DNA of 64,000 bases from Zobellia uliginosa (GTDB lineage: Bacteria > Bacteroidota > Bacteroidia > Flavobacteriales > Flavobacteriaceae): NCBI RefSeq assembly GCF_018860745.1, contig NZ_JAHKPY010000003.1, positions 818,062 to 882,061 of the forward strand. Direction: 5' to 3'. This document shows, piece by piece, positions 17,597 to 26,626 of this stretch. The first letter of the stretch is position 1. Each line of letters starts with the position of its first letter. Below the pieces are notes generated by a model that did no database searches, was not told where the DNA came from, and saw nothing but the letters and a program-made list of their open reading frames with translations. A program made the translations under genes and the position numbers.

Positions 17597-18208
17597 TTAC
17601 GCTTTAATGGTTCTGGAGTGTTCCATAAAGTGTTCTTCTAAACGTTTTAATTGTGGATGCTCTTTTTCGGCATAAATTACGAATTGCGATTTCTTAATAC
17701 TGGCTGCCATAGCGATCAATCCTGTGGCGTCTTTTTTATTGGAAAGAAATTCGGCATCATCAACACTTATGATTTTCAATTCGGAAATACTCACGCCATT
17801 GGTCAAAAACAGGCTATGAAGGGTTTTAGGGGTTGTAATCAGAATATCTATACCCATGTATATTTCGGACTTCTGTACGTCTATATGCAGCTGCTCGTAA
17901 CTTGCATAGACTCGTAACGAAGAATATTTGGTATATTCATTAAAAGCCTCATATAACTCAAGTACTTTTTCTTTGTCAGCAACCATAATCACGGCCCTTG
18001 GCGCATCGCCCGCAGCTTCGCACTTTAATTTTTGTAAAGTGGTCAAAATTAGCGTGGTGGTTTTTCCGCTTCCTTTCTTCGCAAAAGCAAAAACATTGAT
18101 ACCACTTTTAATTACGGGAATGCTACTCTTTTGAAATGCCGTTGGCGTTTCTATTTCCAATCGCTCTAAATTTTCTAATAAGTGCGGGTGTAATTTTCTA
18201 AATGGCAT
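17597..18208 (-). CDS. Stand-alone RecA1 domain of DEAD-box helicase type
   Basis: The protein has 203 residues. A Q-motif-like start (PTAFQKSSIP) is followed by Walker A KKGSGKT (Lys49), a TPKT motif in place of TPGR and DDAE in place of DEAD. No second RecA domain follows: the protein stops near where motif III would end, and no helicase C-terminal frame exists beyond the stop. Without RecA2 it cannot unwind RNA in the usual way, so a regulatory or dominant-competitor role is possible. Convergent with the SDR gene, 13 bp between stops. Confidence 0.78.
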   Translation of the reverse strand: MPFRKLHPHLLENLERLEIETPTAFQKSSIPVIKSGINVFAFAKKGSGKTTTLILTTLQKLKCEAAGDAPRAVIMVADKEKVLELYEAFNEYTKYSSLRVYASYEQLHIDVQKSEIYMGIDILITTPKTLHSLFLTNGVSISELKIISVDDAEFLSNKKDATGLIAMAASIKKSQFVIYAEKEHPQLKRLEEHFMEHSRTIKA

Positions 18209-18407
18209 ATACTGTTCTACTAAAATTGTGGTTCTAAATCAAACGGATTCCAAAGTGCAAAGATAGGCACAACCAATTGGGAAAGTGAAATTTGTAAAGG
18301 AACTTATTTTGAGGGTATCTGTGAATTATGGTAGGTAGCACCAAACTTGCTTGAATTCTATTTCTTGGCATTGGTTCTACATCAAATAGCTATCAGCTTG
18401 ACACTGA

Positions 18408-18956
18408 TTATCGCCTCCTTTTTATTTGAATCCACTGATTAATTTGCCATGTAACACCCCACAGCACTAATATGAGCATTACGATATTTAAAATAATCTG
18501 TAATATAAAACCCGAAGTATCAAGGCTGGGCTCATTTTCTATTGCGTATCTGTCGGGTATATTTTTGTGATGCCAAACCCAAATAGAATCGTTCATGGGT
18601 AGATAGAATGGCGTAGCATCATAGATTTTAAAGAAATGTCTATAATCATCTTTATCCTGTTTCCAAATAAAAATATCTCCTTCCGGTGAGTCCAAACTAA
18701 CTTTTTCTTTAGGATTGTTATAGTGAACGTCGTAACCATACAAAGTAGAACTTCCTCCAATAGAAGTACCAACAATTGGCTGAATAGAATCTACTCTAAC
18801 CCTTAGTTTGGTAAACTCATTTTTATGATTGAGGTAAACAAACTTTTCCTTTAAATTAAGAACGGTAAAAGGGGTGAAGAAAAATAGAAACATAAAAAGG
18901 AGCGTGAGAATTACTTTTAAAACTTGTGATCCTTTTTTATTGATGTTGTTAGCCAT
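18408..18956 (-). CDS. Unknown small membrane protein with two membrane segments
   Basis: The protein has 182 residues. TM1 is about 13-34. An extracytoplasmic region of about 115 residues (with LYGYDVHYNNP and a WVWHH stretch) precedes TM2 (about 148-170) and a basic tail. The layout resembles DUF3592-type proteins, but the resemblance is only architectural and I do not recognise the family with certainty. It is flanked by non-coding DNA and not obviously in an operon. Confidence 0.6.
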   Translation of the reverse strand: MANNINKKGSQVLKVILTLLFMFLFFFTPFTVLNLKEKFVYLNHKNEFTKLRVRVDSIQPIVGTSIGGSSTLYGYDVHYNNPKEKVSLDSPEGDIFIWKQDKDDYRHFFKIYDATPFYLPMNDSIWVWHHKNIPDRYAIENEPSLDTSGFILQIILNIVMLILVLWGVTWQINQWIQIKRRR

Positions 18957-19036
18957 AAAGAAAAACCAATATCTTGATGATGATTATATATCACAACGGT
19001 ATTTATATATGGAATGTTATAGTCTCTTTATAACCC

Positions 19037-19936
19037 CTACGAATACAAAATCAAAAACACCCCAATCAAAATACCGGCTAACGGCACTAGTTTCTTGCGT
19101 TTGTTCTGTTCTTTAAAAATGAGTCCGCCTACCACTACGGCAATGATAATCTGGCTGCGTTTAATGGCGGAAAGCAGCATAATCAACGCATCTGGGTCTT
19201 GCAGGGCCTTAAAATAGAAGTAATCGGCTATTTGCAACAAGATGCCCACAAGCGGAATAGACCAGCGCCACTTGAACGCTCTTCGCTTCTCCGCATTCGG
19301 AAACCAGGTGATGCTCAGGATTACCAATAGAATAAGAATGGTATAGAAACAAAACCAGAATTGCAGCGTCTGCGGGTTCAAGGTAAGACTCTGAATGAGG
19401 AATTTATCGTACAGTCCACTGGAAGCGCCTAAAAAAGTAGCGCCGATAATAGCGAATATCCATTTGTTGCTTTTAAAATGGATGCCTTCCTTTTTACCGA
19501 TTCTGGAATACAGCAGCACCGAAAAGATAATCAGAAAGAATCCTATCCATTGCCAGCCGTTGGGCTTTTCTTGGTAGATGGTAATCGCGCCGATAAAAGT
19601 AAAAAACGGACCGGCAGACCGTATGGGCGTAACAATAGTAATGGGCAGATGCTTTAGCGCTTGGTAGGCCAATAGCCATGAAGCCGCCATGATAGCGGAC
19701 TTTATAAAAATGTATCCGTGGGTCTTTAAGGGAATATCGGTAACGAAGAGTTGTAAGCCCAACATCTTAGCGGGAAACCAAATGGAACCCAAGTAACACG
19801 GCAGCAGCAATAAGAAACCCGAAGAAATGGTGCCCAAAAGCACCGGAAAGACCTCGTTGCCCTGAACGGCATGTTTTTTAAGTAGGTTGTGAAACCCTAA
19901 GAATAAAGCGGCCAGAAGCCCAAGATACATCCACAT
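19037..19936 (-). CDS. EamA/DMT-family transporter
   Basis: The protein has 299 residues and is highly hydrophobic, with about ten predicted membrane helices arranged as two EamA repeats. The first ends near IIFSVLLYSRIG and the second near LAGILIGVFLIL. A conserved PI motif follows helix 4 (TIVTPIRSAGP), as in drug/metabolite transporters. The substrate cannot be read from sequence. Base composition is noticeably richer in G+C than surrounding genes, continuing into the patatin gene beyond the divergent gap. Confidence 0.85.
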   Translation of the reverse strand: MWMYLGLLAALFLGFHNLLKKHAVQGNEVFPVLLGTISSGFLLLLPCYLGSIWFPAKMLGLQLFVTDIPLKTHGYIFIKSAIMAASWLLAYQALKHLPITIVTPIRSAGPFFTFIGAITIYQEKPNGWQWIGFFLIIFSVLLYSRIGKKEGIHFKSNKWIFAIIGATFLGASSGLYDKFLIQSLTLNPQTLQFWFCFYTILILLVILSITWFPNAEKRRAFKWRWSIPLVGILLQIADYFYFKALQDPDALIMLLSAIKRSQIIIAVVVGGLIFKEQNKRKKLVPLAGILIGVFLILYS

Positions 19937-20162
19937 AGCGGGCGCGAAGATATTGGTTTTTTAGGGTTTGAAGGGCATGTGAAAAGCAAGATTTTAAAAA
20001 AGCGGCCTCGTAGTTTTAAAGAACGTAAAATTGTTTTGCAAGCATACGGGCGCTTACGCCAATTCTTGCTTTCTATTACGCTTTTCTGTAACCGATTACT
20101 TATTAAATTTTAATATATTTAGTGACTACAAAGCAGTGTTTTCCTGAATTCTGAATAACAAG

Positions 20163-21371
20163 ATGTATAAAATTTTATCTCTGGACGGTGGCGGTAGTTG
20201 GGCCATAATTCAATTGCTTACCCTTAGGGACCGCTACGGGAATATGAACGGTCATGAGGTGCTGCGCAAGTTTGACTTGGTAATCGCCAATTCCGGTGGT
20301 AGTATTGTTCTGGCTGCCTTGGCGGAGAATTATTCTATTGATAAGGCGATTAGCCTGTTTAAGGAGAAAGAAAACCGAGAACGCATTTTTTGTAAAAATG
20401 CCTTCTGGGACCGCTTTTTTCCGGTGGATTATTTGCGGTTTTTCGGCATTGGGTTCGGGCCAAAATATAGTGCGACAAAGAAAAAAGAAGCTTTTGAATA
20501 TCTGTTTCCCGAAGTGGATAAGGTGCAGATGTCCGAACTGCCCAAAATCATTGGTAAATCATCCCTTAAAATCGTGGTTTGTACCTATGATGCACTCAAC
20601 AACCGCGCTAAGTTTTTTAAATCCTACGCCTTAACGCCATCGCGATATGACTCGGTGCGGTTAACGCAGGCCATTAACGGTTCTTCCAATGCCCCGGTGC
20701 AGTATTTTGATTTTCCGGCACGCTTTAAAGCAAAAGAAAGCGGTGTGTTTTTTGAACTGTGGGATGGCGCCCTTGGCGGATTCAACAACCCTATTCTAGC
20801 GGGTATTATTGAGGCCTATAAACTGAAAGTGGACCTAAAGGACATGCAAATCGTTTCCTTGGGGACCAGTAACCCTCTAATGTCTTCGGATAAAAAAGAG
20901 ACGTTTTGGAACTGGAAACTAGACACCCAGCAATACCGAAGAAAGAAATGGGCTTTTCATAAATTTAAACCGCAAGTGAGTTTCTTTATGGAAACCGTTT
21001 TTAACCAAGCCAAGACTATTTTATACCAACCGCCAGATACCGCCAATTATATGGCCATGATGTTTTTTAAAGCCACCACGGGCAAAGATTTGAACGAAAG
21101 CATCATAAGGCTATCGCCACTTGTTCATTTTGATGATAAACTCTCTACGGAAGCCGTACCGCTTATAAAACAACTCTATGAGCTGGATATGGACCTGACC
21201 AAAGACACACAGATAGACTTGCTCCTACAATGTTTTGAGGCTTGGAAAGCTGGAAAAATCTACAACCAACCTGTAGAATTTGAGGTGGAAAGAAACAATG
21301 ATTTGTTATTTCTTTCAGGTGATAGATGGTATCAGGATGGGATGGATAGATGGGGTGAGTGGGAGCTTTAG
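20163..21371 (+). CDS. Patatin-like phospholipase family protein
   Basis: The protein has 402 residues. The oxyanion-hole element LSLDGGG is at residues 5-11, but the usual R/K-G after it reads S-W-A. The nucleophile elbow, normally GxSxG, reads A-N-S-G-G with Ser44. The dyad Asp is D201 in WDGALGG. Patatins are Ser/Asp lipid acyl hydrolases. The Ser/Asp pair is kept here but the elbow is unusual, so activity is likely but unproven. There is no signal peptide, so it is cytoplasmic. Patatin effectors also occur in phage-defence systems, but no nucleotide cyclase gene adjoins this one. Higher G+C than the following two genes suggests a different history. Confidence 0.85.
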   Translation: MYKILSLDGGGSWAIIQLLTLRDRYGNMNGHEVLRKFDLVIANSGGSIVLAALAENYSIDKAISLFKEKENRERIFCKNAFWDRFFPVDYLRFFGIGFGPKYSATKKKEAFEYLFPEVDKVQMSELPKIIGKSSLKIVVCTYDALNNRAKFFKSYALTPSRYDSVRLTQAINGSSNAPVQYFDFPARFKAKESGVFFELWDGALGGFNNPILAGIIEAYKLKVDLKDMQIVSLGTSNPLMSSDKKETFWNWKLDTQQYRRKKWAFHKFKPQVSFFMETVFNQAKTILYQPPDTANYMAMMFFKATTGKDLNESIIRLSPLVHFDDKLSTEAVPLIKQLYELDMDLTKDTQIDLLLQCFEAWKAGKIYNQPVEFEVERNNDLLFLSGDRWYQDGMDRWGEWEL

Positions 21372-21603
21372 AAATATAGTTAAGGCCCATAATATCTTTT
21401 TTTTGTATAATTTGCTTAGCTGTTTTCCAATACTATAGAGAAAATATATTTTAGTACAGTAAAATGTATTGTATGTGAAAATTGTTGAAGCTTTTGTTTG
21501 TACTTAAACTCTAGATGCGCCTATATATTATGATAAACTTATTAATTTACAGAATACTCAACTACACTATTGATTCCACACTTGTGTCCTAATTAACTTA
21601 AGA

Positions 21604-22359
21604 ATGTCTAAAAATTATTGGTCAAGAGAAGAAACAATTGTTGCATTTAATGTGTATTGTAAAATACCGTTTAAAAGCAGTAGTAAAACTAATCCAACAA
21701 TAATTAAATATGCAAATATTATCGGACGTTCCCCTTCTGCATTAAATATGAAAATAGGAAATTTTGGAAGACTGGACCCAGAATTAAAAAAGAAAGGTAT
21801 TACAGGTTTAATAAATGGCAGCAAGCTGGAAGAAAAAGTATGGGATGAGTTTAATGGTAATTGGGAGAAATTAGTATTCGAAAGCGAGGAGTTAATAGAG
21901 AAATTTCAAAATAAAACAAATGAAAATTCTGTTTTGGAAAAATTTCCAGAAGGAAAAGAAATAGATACCATAGTTAAGAAAAGGGTAAATCAGAGCTTTT
22001 TCAGAAGTACTATTCTGTCTTCCTACAATTCAAAATGCTGTATCACGGGACTTTCAATTCCCGATTTTCTAGTTGCGAGTCATATAAAACCCTGGTCAAA
22101 AGATAAAGAAAATAGAATTAACCCACACAATGGTTTGTGTCTGAATTCAATTCATGACAGAGCTTTTGATAAAGGATACATAACAGTTACTCCAGAATTT
22201 AAAATAAAGATTTCAAAATACTTTGATAATTATTCTACAGATAAATCGGTATTCGAATTCTTCTTAAAGTATCAGAATCAAGAAATTTTAAAACCTGAAA
22301 GGTTTTTGCCAAAAAAAGAGTTTTTAGATTACCATTATCAAACAATATTTTTAAAATGA
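21604..22359 (+). CDS. HNH endonuclease
   Basis: The protein has 251 residues. The N-terminal 60 residues (MSKNYWSREETIVAFNVYCK, GRSPSALNMKIGNF) form a helical, probably DNA-binding region. The C-terminal half carries an HNH nuclease motif: CCITG (145-149), ASHIKPW (158-164), NPHNGLCLNSIHDRAFDKG (173-191), with H160 and H184 as likely catalytic or metal ligands. Proteins of this form are often restriction-like or defence nucleases. The 3' end overlaps the next gene by 4 bp (ATGA), so the two are translationally coupled. Both are more AT-rich than their flanks. No DNA methyltransferase is adjacent. Confidence 0.85.
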   Translation: MSKNYWSREETIVAFNVYCKIPFKSSSKTNPTIIKYANIIGRSPSALNMKIGNFGRLDPELKKKGITGLINGSKLEEKVWDEFNGNWEKLVFESEELIEKFQNKTNENSVLEKFPEGKEIDTIVKKRVNQSFFRSTILSSYNSKCCITGLSIPDFLVASHIKPWSKDKENRINPHNGLCLNSIHDRAFDKGYITVTPEFKIKISKYFDNYSTDKSVFEFFLKYQNQEILKPERFLPKKEFLDYHYQTIFLK

Positions 22360-23111
22360 TTGAATCTATTTATACATATAAAATAATTGAAGGCGTAACA
22401 ATTATCTCCAATGGTGAAAATAAAATAAGTGTCTCAAATGAGGTTTTTAAATCTAAATCCGATAAATTATATAAACTGATTATAGATCAGTTTTTGTTCC
22501 AAGAAAATAATATCAAAACAATTACTTATAAGATTTCTGGCTCATCTAATAATCCAATTTCTGCAGAGCGTTTAATTGAAGTCAATAATATTAAAACAGG
22601 GCATAAGTACATAAAACTGAATAAATTAGGTTATAAAGTTGACTTTGATTCGTATGATGACAGTACGTTTAAGCTGAATCTACAGGTAATAGATAGTGCT
22701 TTACCAGAGATTATTGCACATGTTGTGAAGGATAAGTATGTAAGCAAAATAACAAAAATTACAGAGGTTATTGATAAATTGGAAGTTGATAACCCTATGA
22801 ATTATGACCTAACTCAAGGTCATAAATTTTATGAATATAAATTAGTCAATTTTTTAGTTGAAGCAGCTACAGGTATGGCTTCAAAAGCTGTTTTGTTAGG
22901 GAAGTGCGATGTTGTAGATGGAATAATAATTGTTAAGCCTGATACTGAAATACGTTGCTATAATCTAATTGATTTCAATAAGTTTACACAATATCTTAAG
23001 AACTCATCTAGATTGAATAATTCATCAGGTTCTAAAATGGGTTGTGGTTCAGTAGTATATATGGAAGGTGGAGAGTCTTTCGTAAAACTGAATTTTCAAA
23101 TTAAAGCGTAA
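22356..23111 (+). CDS. HpaII-family restriction-endonuclease-like protein, shortened
   Basis: The protein has 251 residues. From about residue 115 to the end (SALPEIIAHVV, NPMNYDLTQGHKFYEYKLVNFL, GIIIVKPDTEIRCYN, FVKLNFQIKA) it follows, from memory, the C-terminal part of HpaII-type restriction enzymes, which end in a similar LNLQIRF motif. Family members are roughly 350 residues. The N-terminal part seems to match on both sides of a gap, and the segment with the catalytic core (a GFSIKSQLG-like motif) is not seen. It overlaps the HNH gene, so it may be a DNA-recognition partner of that nuclease, or a decayed enzyme. The assignment is by eye only. Confidence 0.6.
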   Translation: MIESIYTYKIIEGVTIISNGENKISVSNEVFKSKSDKLYKLIIDQFLFQENNIKTITYKISGSSNNPISAERLIEVNNIKTGHKYIKLNKLGYKVDFDSYDDSTFKLNLQVIDSALPEIIAHVVKDKYVSKITKITEVIDKLEVDNPMNYDLTQGHKFYEYKLVNFLVEAATGMASKAVLLGKCDVVDGIIIVKPDTEIRCYNLIDFNKFTQYLKNSSRLNNSSGSKMGCGSVVYMEGGESFVKLNFQIKA

Positions 23112-23326
23112 TGAAAGACAAAGAGTTTAAAATGAGTTTTGCACATAAAACCCATTGAACATCTAGGGTTTAAAATGCATTCTCATGTGCCATCTGCCTT
23201 TGCTGAACAAATTACCAATCCCTATTTCTAGATTGGATACTAAACTACAAACGATGATTTGGAAATAGTAAATAGTACCTTTGAAAGGTCTGCAAAGGTG
23301 AATATTTAGAGAATTAATAAGAATAC

Positions 23327-24595
23327 ATGAAAGAAGATACTCAAATAAAATGCCCAAACTGTGGTACATCAATAGATGTACAAGATATTTTGGCGCATCA
23401 ACTTGAAGAAGAAATCAAACAAAAATATCAGTCTCAAATAGCAGAAGAAAAGAAACGCTATGAATTTGAGCAAGAAAAACTGAGACGTGAAAAAGCGGAG
23501 TTTCTAGAGAAGAAAAAGCAAGAGAACGAGCTTTTTCAAGAACGATTGGAAAATCAGTTAAAAGAGGGCAAGAAAGAGATAGAATCCAAACTTAAACTCA
23601 AATTAAAAGAAGAGCAGTCTGAACAGTTTAATGCTTTGCAAAAAGAACTGAACGAGAAATCTGAGCAAATAAAAGAGCTCAATAGAACCAAGGCCGAAAT
23701 TGAAAAGCTTAAACGCGAAAAATCCGAGCTAAAAGAGATTGCAGAAGCAGAATCTCAAAAGAAATTGAACGAGATTCTTATTGCAGAGAAAGAGAAAATC
23801 AAAAAATCCGAAGAAGATAAAAATGAATTGCGTTTTAAAGAAATGCAAAAGCAATTAGAAGACCAGAAGAAGCTTACCGAGGAAATGAAACGTAAGCAGG
23901 AGCAGGGTTCTATGCAATTGCAAGGCGAAGTGCAAGAACTGGCCATTGAGGAATGGTTGGCTGCGCAATTTCCTTTAGATTCCATTGAGGAAATCAAGAA
24001 AGGGGCCCGTGGCGGAGATTGTATTCAGGTTGTGAATACCCGTGCCGCTCAGAACTGTGGTTCCATCTATTATGAAAGCAAACGTACCAAAGATTTTCAG
24101 CCTACTTGGATAGAAAAGTTCAAAGCGGATATTAGAGATAGAGGCGCCAATATTGGTGTTTTGGTCACCGAGGTCATGCCATCTGGCATGGATAGAATGG
24201 GCTTACGAGATGGCATCTGGATTTGCAACTATGATGAATTCAAAGGGCTTTGTGCCGTTCTTAGAGAAACCATTGTGAAGTTGGATACCGCTATGAGTTC
24301 CCAAGAAAACAAGGGGGACAAAATGGATATGCTGTACACCTTTCTTACGGGAAATACGTTTCGCATGCAAGTAGAGGCCATTGTAGAAGGGTTTACCCAA
24401 ATGAAATCGGATTTAGAGAGCGAGAAACGCTCAATGCAACGTATTTGGAAGCAGCGTGAAAAGCAAATTGAGAAAGTGGTTACGAATACCATAGATATGT
24501 ACGGCTCTATAAAAGGGATTGCCGGAAACGCCATACAATCGGTTAAAGCATTGGAATTACCGGGTGGTGATGAGGATGATGAACTACTTTTCTAG
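23327..24595 (+). CDS. DUF2130 protein: zinc finger, coiled coil, PD-(D/E)XK-like nuclease fold
   Basis: The protein has 422 residues. It opens with a single CPNC knuckle (C9, C12). A highly charged coiled coil covers about 25-200. A globular DUF2130 domain follows with GARGGDCIQVV and YYESKRT, the latter resembling the E-x-K half of a PD-(D/E)XK nuclease site, to which DUF2130 has been related. A second short coiled coil lies near 355-390. Such proteins are widespread and of unproven role, possibly DNA processing. It is on the same strand as the HNH/HpaII-like pair but 215 bp away, so operon membership is uncertain. Confidence 0.82.
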   Translation: MKEDTQIKCPNCGTSIDVQDILAHQLEEEIKQKYQSQIAEEKKRYEFEQEKLRREKAEFLEKKKQENELFQERLENQLKEGKKEIESKLKLKLKEEQSEQFNALQKELNEKSEQIKELNRTKAEIEKLKREKSELKEIAEAESQKKLNEILIAEKEKIKKSEEDKNELRFKEMQKQLEDQKKLTEEMKRKQEQGSMQLQGEVQELAIEEWLAAQFPLDSIEEIKKGARGGDCIQVVNTRAAQNCGSIYYESKRTKDFQPTWIEKFKADIRDRGANIGVLVTEVMPSGMDRMGLRDGIWICNYDEFKGLCAVLRETIVKLDTAMSSQENKGDKMDMLYTFLTGNTFRMQVEAIVEGFTQMKSDLESEKRSMQRIWKQREKQIEKVVTNTIDMYGSIKGIAGNAIQSVKALELPGGDEDDELLF

Positions 24596-24786
24596 CAGCA
24601 AGAGAATCCTGTAGCTTATTTAGTAGATTATCATAAAAACCACGGTAACGACAACATAATAAAACCCTTCTAAACTATATTCAAAATCAAATTTATACAG
24701 CAACATTTGTTTGAAGTTTGCGTTAATTTAAAGCTTTGTTGAAGCACACACGTAAATTGAAATATAGTCCCCAAAAACAACCTACC

Positions 24787-26262
24787 ATGAAGTTTTTATC
24801 CATTATTTGGATGTTCCTAGTCATGTCCGTTTTCCCAATGTTCGGTCAAAGTCCAGAAGAACTTCCTTTATTTTCAATGCCCCAATTGACCTATGAAGGC
24901 GCATTTCGTATCAGTTCACATTCCAATGGTGTTTCCAACCTCAACTACAATCAAGGACCCATTGCCTATAATTATGAAAACCATTCCCTTTATATTGTTG
25001 GTCATTCGCACCACCAGGCCATAGCGGAATATGCGATTCCAGAAATCATAAAGAGCGAAACCCTTTCAGAATTGAATATGGTAGAAACGCCCATTCAGGT
25101 TTTTAGTTCCGTATTAACGAAAACAAATGACGGAAACCCTCAGAAAATCAATAGTGTAGGAGGGATGTATTATGTAAACCATGGCGGACAGGCCAAATTG
25201 ATCGTGAACGGTTATGAATATTATGATGCACCGGCAGATAATACCATGACTACGGTAATCATTGAGGATGCCAATGCCATTGAAACTTCCCCAGTTAGTG
25301 GTTACTATAGTTTTAAAGGCGGTGCCGGCCATACTTCTGGATGGATTTCCCCAGTACCGGAAGCGTGGAAAGAAGCATTGGAAGGTTCGCATATTACGGG
25401 TCAGTCCAGTGGAATCCCCATTATATCCAGGGCCAGTGTGGGGCCGTCTGCATTTTCCTTTGAAATGAGTGATGCTTTGAACGCGGTAACATCCATAGAA
25501 ACCAATACTTTGTTAGACTTTAGTTTGTCCAATCCCTTGAATAAGGATTTGAGCAACGAATCTAAAACCAACAATATCTGGACGCATCTATCCAGGGCCA
25601 CCTACGGTTTTATCGTACCCGGAACCCGAACGTATTTGACCCTAGGTAATAGTGGCGGCCACGAAAGTGGCGTATGCTACAAGTGTACCCAAGACAATGG
25701 TAACCTATGTGGCGGATATTGCCCGCCTGTGGCTAGTGATAGGTATCAATACTACTGGCTGTGGGATATGAACGATTTAATGGCCGTAAAAAACGGAACG
25801 CTAAAAGCATATGAGGTAATGCCCTATAATCATGGCCTTTTTGAGTCCCCTTTTCAAGAAACGGGAAATAAAGGTATTGGTGGCGGTAGTTTTGACCCCA
25901 GTACCGGAAACCTCTATTTGACCATACAAAGTGGCGATATGGAACAAGGTACCTACTCAAATCCACCAGTTGTGGCCGTGTATAATACCAATGGCAGTGT
26001 TTCCGAAAATGAAATCTTGGAACATGTAGAGGTAACCATGTATCCTAATCCCACTTCTGATATCCTTAATATTGAGGGAATGGTTTCGGAATCGGTCATT
26101 CAAATCACTGATATGAACGGAAAACAGGTTAAAAGTATTACTACAAGTAAGTCTTCTTATCCTTTTGATATGAGTAGTTTATCCGAAGGAATGTATGTGG
26201 TTTCCGTACGAAATGTTGCTAAGTTTACCGTACACACCGAAAAGGTGTTAAAAGTAGATTAG
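24787..26262 (+). CDS. Secreted protein with T9SS type A sorting domain
   Basis: The protein has 491 residues from ATG 24787. The TTG-initiated extension from 24736 is rejected because the signal peptide begins at MKFLSIIWMF and a -7-like box AAGCTTTG (24731-24738) lies upstream. The mature part is beta-rich with a Cys cluster (CYKCTQDNGNLCGGYC). The last 75 residues are a type IX secretion sorting domain, with MYPNPTSDILNIEG, DMNGKQ and LSEGMYVVSV. The protein should therefore cross the outer membrane and be anchored or released. The central domain is not recognised; a repeated-blade structure is possible. Confidence 0.85.
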   Translation: MKFLSIIWMFLVMSVFPMFGQSPEELPLFSMPQLTYEGAFRISSHSNGVSNLNYNQGPIAYNYENHSLYIVGHSHHQAIAEYAIPEIIKSETLSELNMVETPIQVFSSVLTKTNDGNPQKINSVGGMYYVNHGGQAKLIVNGYEYYDAPADNTMTTVIIEDANAIETSPVSGYYSFKGGAGHTSGWISPVPEAWKEALEGSHITGQSSGIPIISRASVGPSAFSFEMSDALNAVTSIETNTLLDFSLSNPLNKDLSNESKTNNIWTHLSRATYGFIVPGTRTYLTLGNSGGHESGVCYKCTQDNGNLCGGYCPPVASDRYQYYWLWDMNDLMAVKNGTLKAYEVMPYNHGLFESPFQETGNKGIGGGSFDPSTGNLYLTIQSGDMEQGTYSNPPVVAVYNTNGSVSENEILEHVEVTMYPNPTSDILNIEGMVSESVIQITDMNGKQVKSITTSKSSYPFDMSSLSEGMYVVSVRNVAKFTVHTEKVLKVD

Positions 26263-26299
26263 GCTGATATCAACTTACTAAAACCGAACCTTTAAAACC

Positions 26300-26620
26300 T
26301 TAAATTTTAGGGTCGGGATTTAAGGTGTTTTCTCCACCATCCTGTACCAAAAGCATATTCATTGTAGAAGAAGCGTGACGGTATTTTACGGCCTCTTGGT
26401 ATTCAGGGTCCGCAAACCAGTCATCTACGCTCTTTCTATTAGGAAACTCTAAAATTACCATTCTATCATTGTATGGTGTTCCTTCTACCGTAGAAACCGC
26501 TTCTCCACGCGTTAGGAATTTACCCCCGTATTTCTCCACTGTTTTAGGGGTTCTATCGGTATATTTTCGGTAGGTTTCAAAATCGTGAATAGTCATCATT
26601 GCAATTACATAGGTAGCCAT
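26300..26620 (-). CDS. DUF1330 family protein
   Basis: The protein has 106 residues in a dimeric alpha+beta barrel-like fold. Typical DUF1330 elements are IHDFETYRKY near the start, GGKFLTRG in the middle and ILEFPNRKSVDDWFADPEYQ, RHASSTMNMLLV toward the end. The function is unknown. Similar folds bind small aromatic or acyl compounds. It starts 6 bp after the leucine dehydrogenase stop, so it is the last gene of that operon. Confidence 0.88.
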   Translation of the reverse strand: MATYVIAMMTIHDFETYRKYTDRTPKTVEKYGGKFLTRGEAVSTVEGTPYNDRMVILEFPNRKSVDDWFADPEYQEAVKYRHASSTMNMLLVQDGGENTLNPDPKI

Positions 26621-26626
26621 AGGTTT

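Noticed and set aside
20163-23111. CBASS or similar cyclic-nucleotide defence system around the patatin gene
   Set aside because: No CD-NTase/cyclase or cap-type accessory gene adjoins the patatin.
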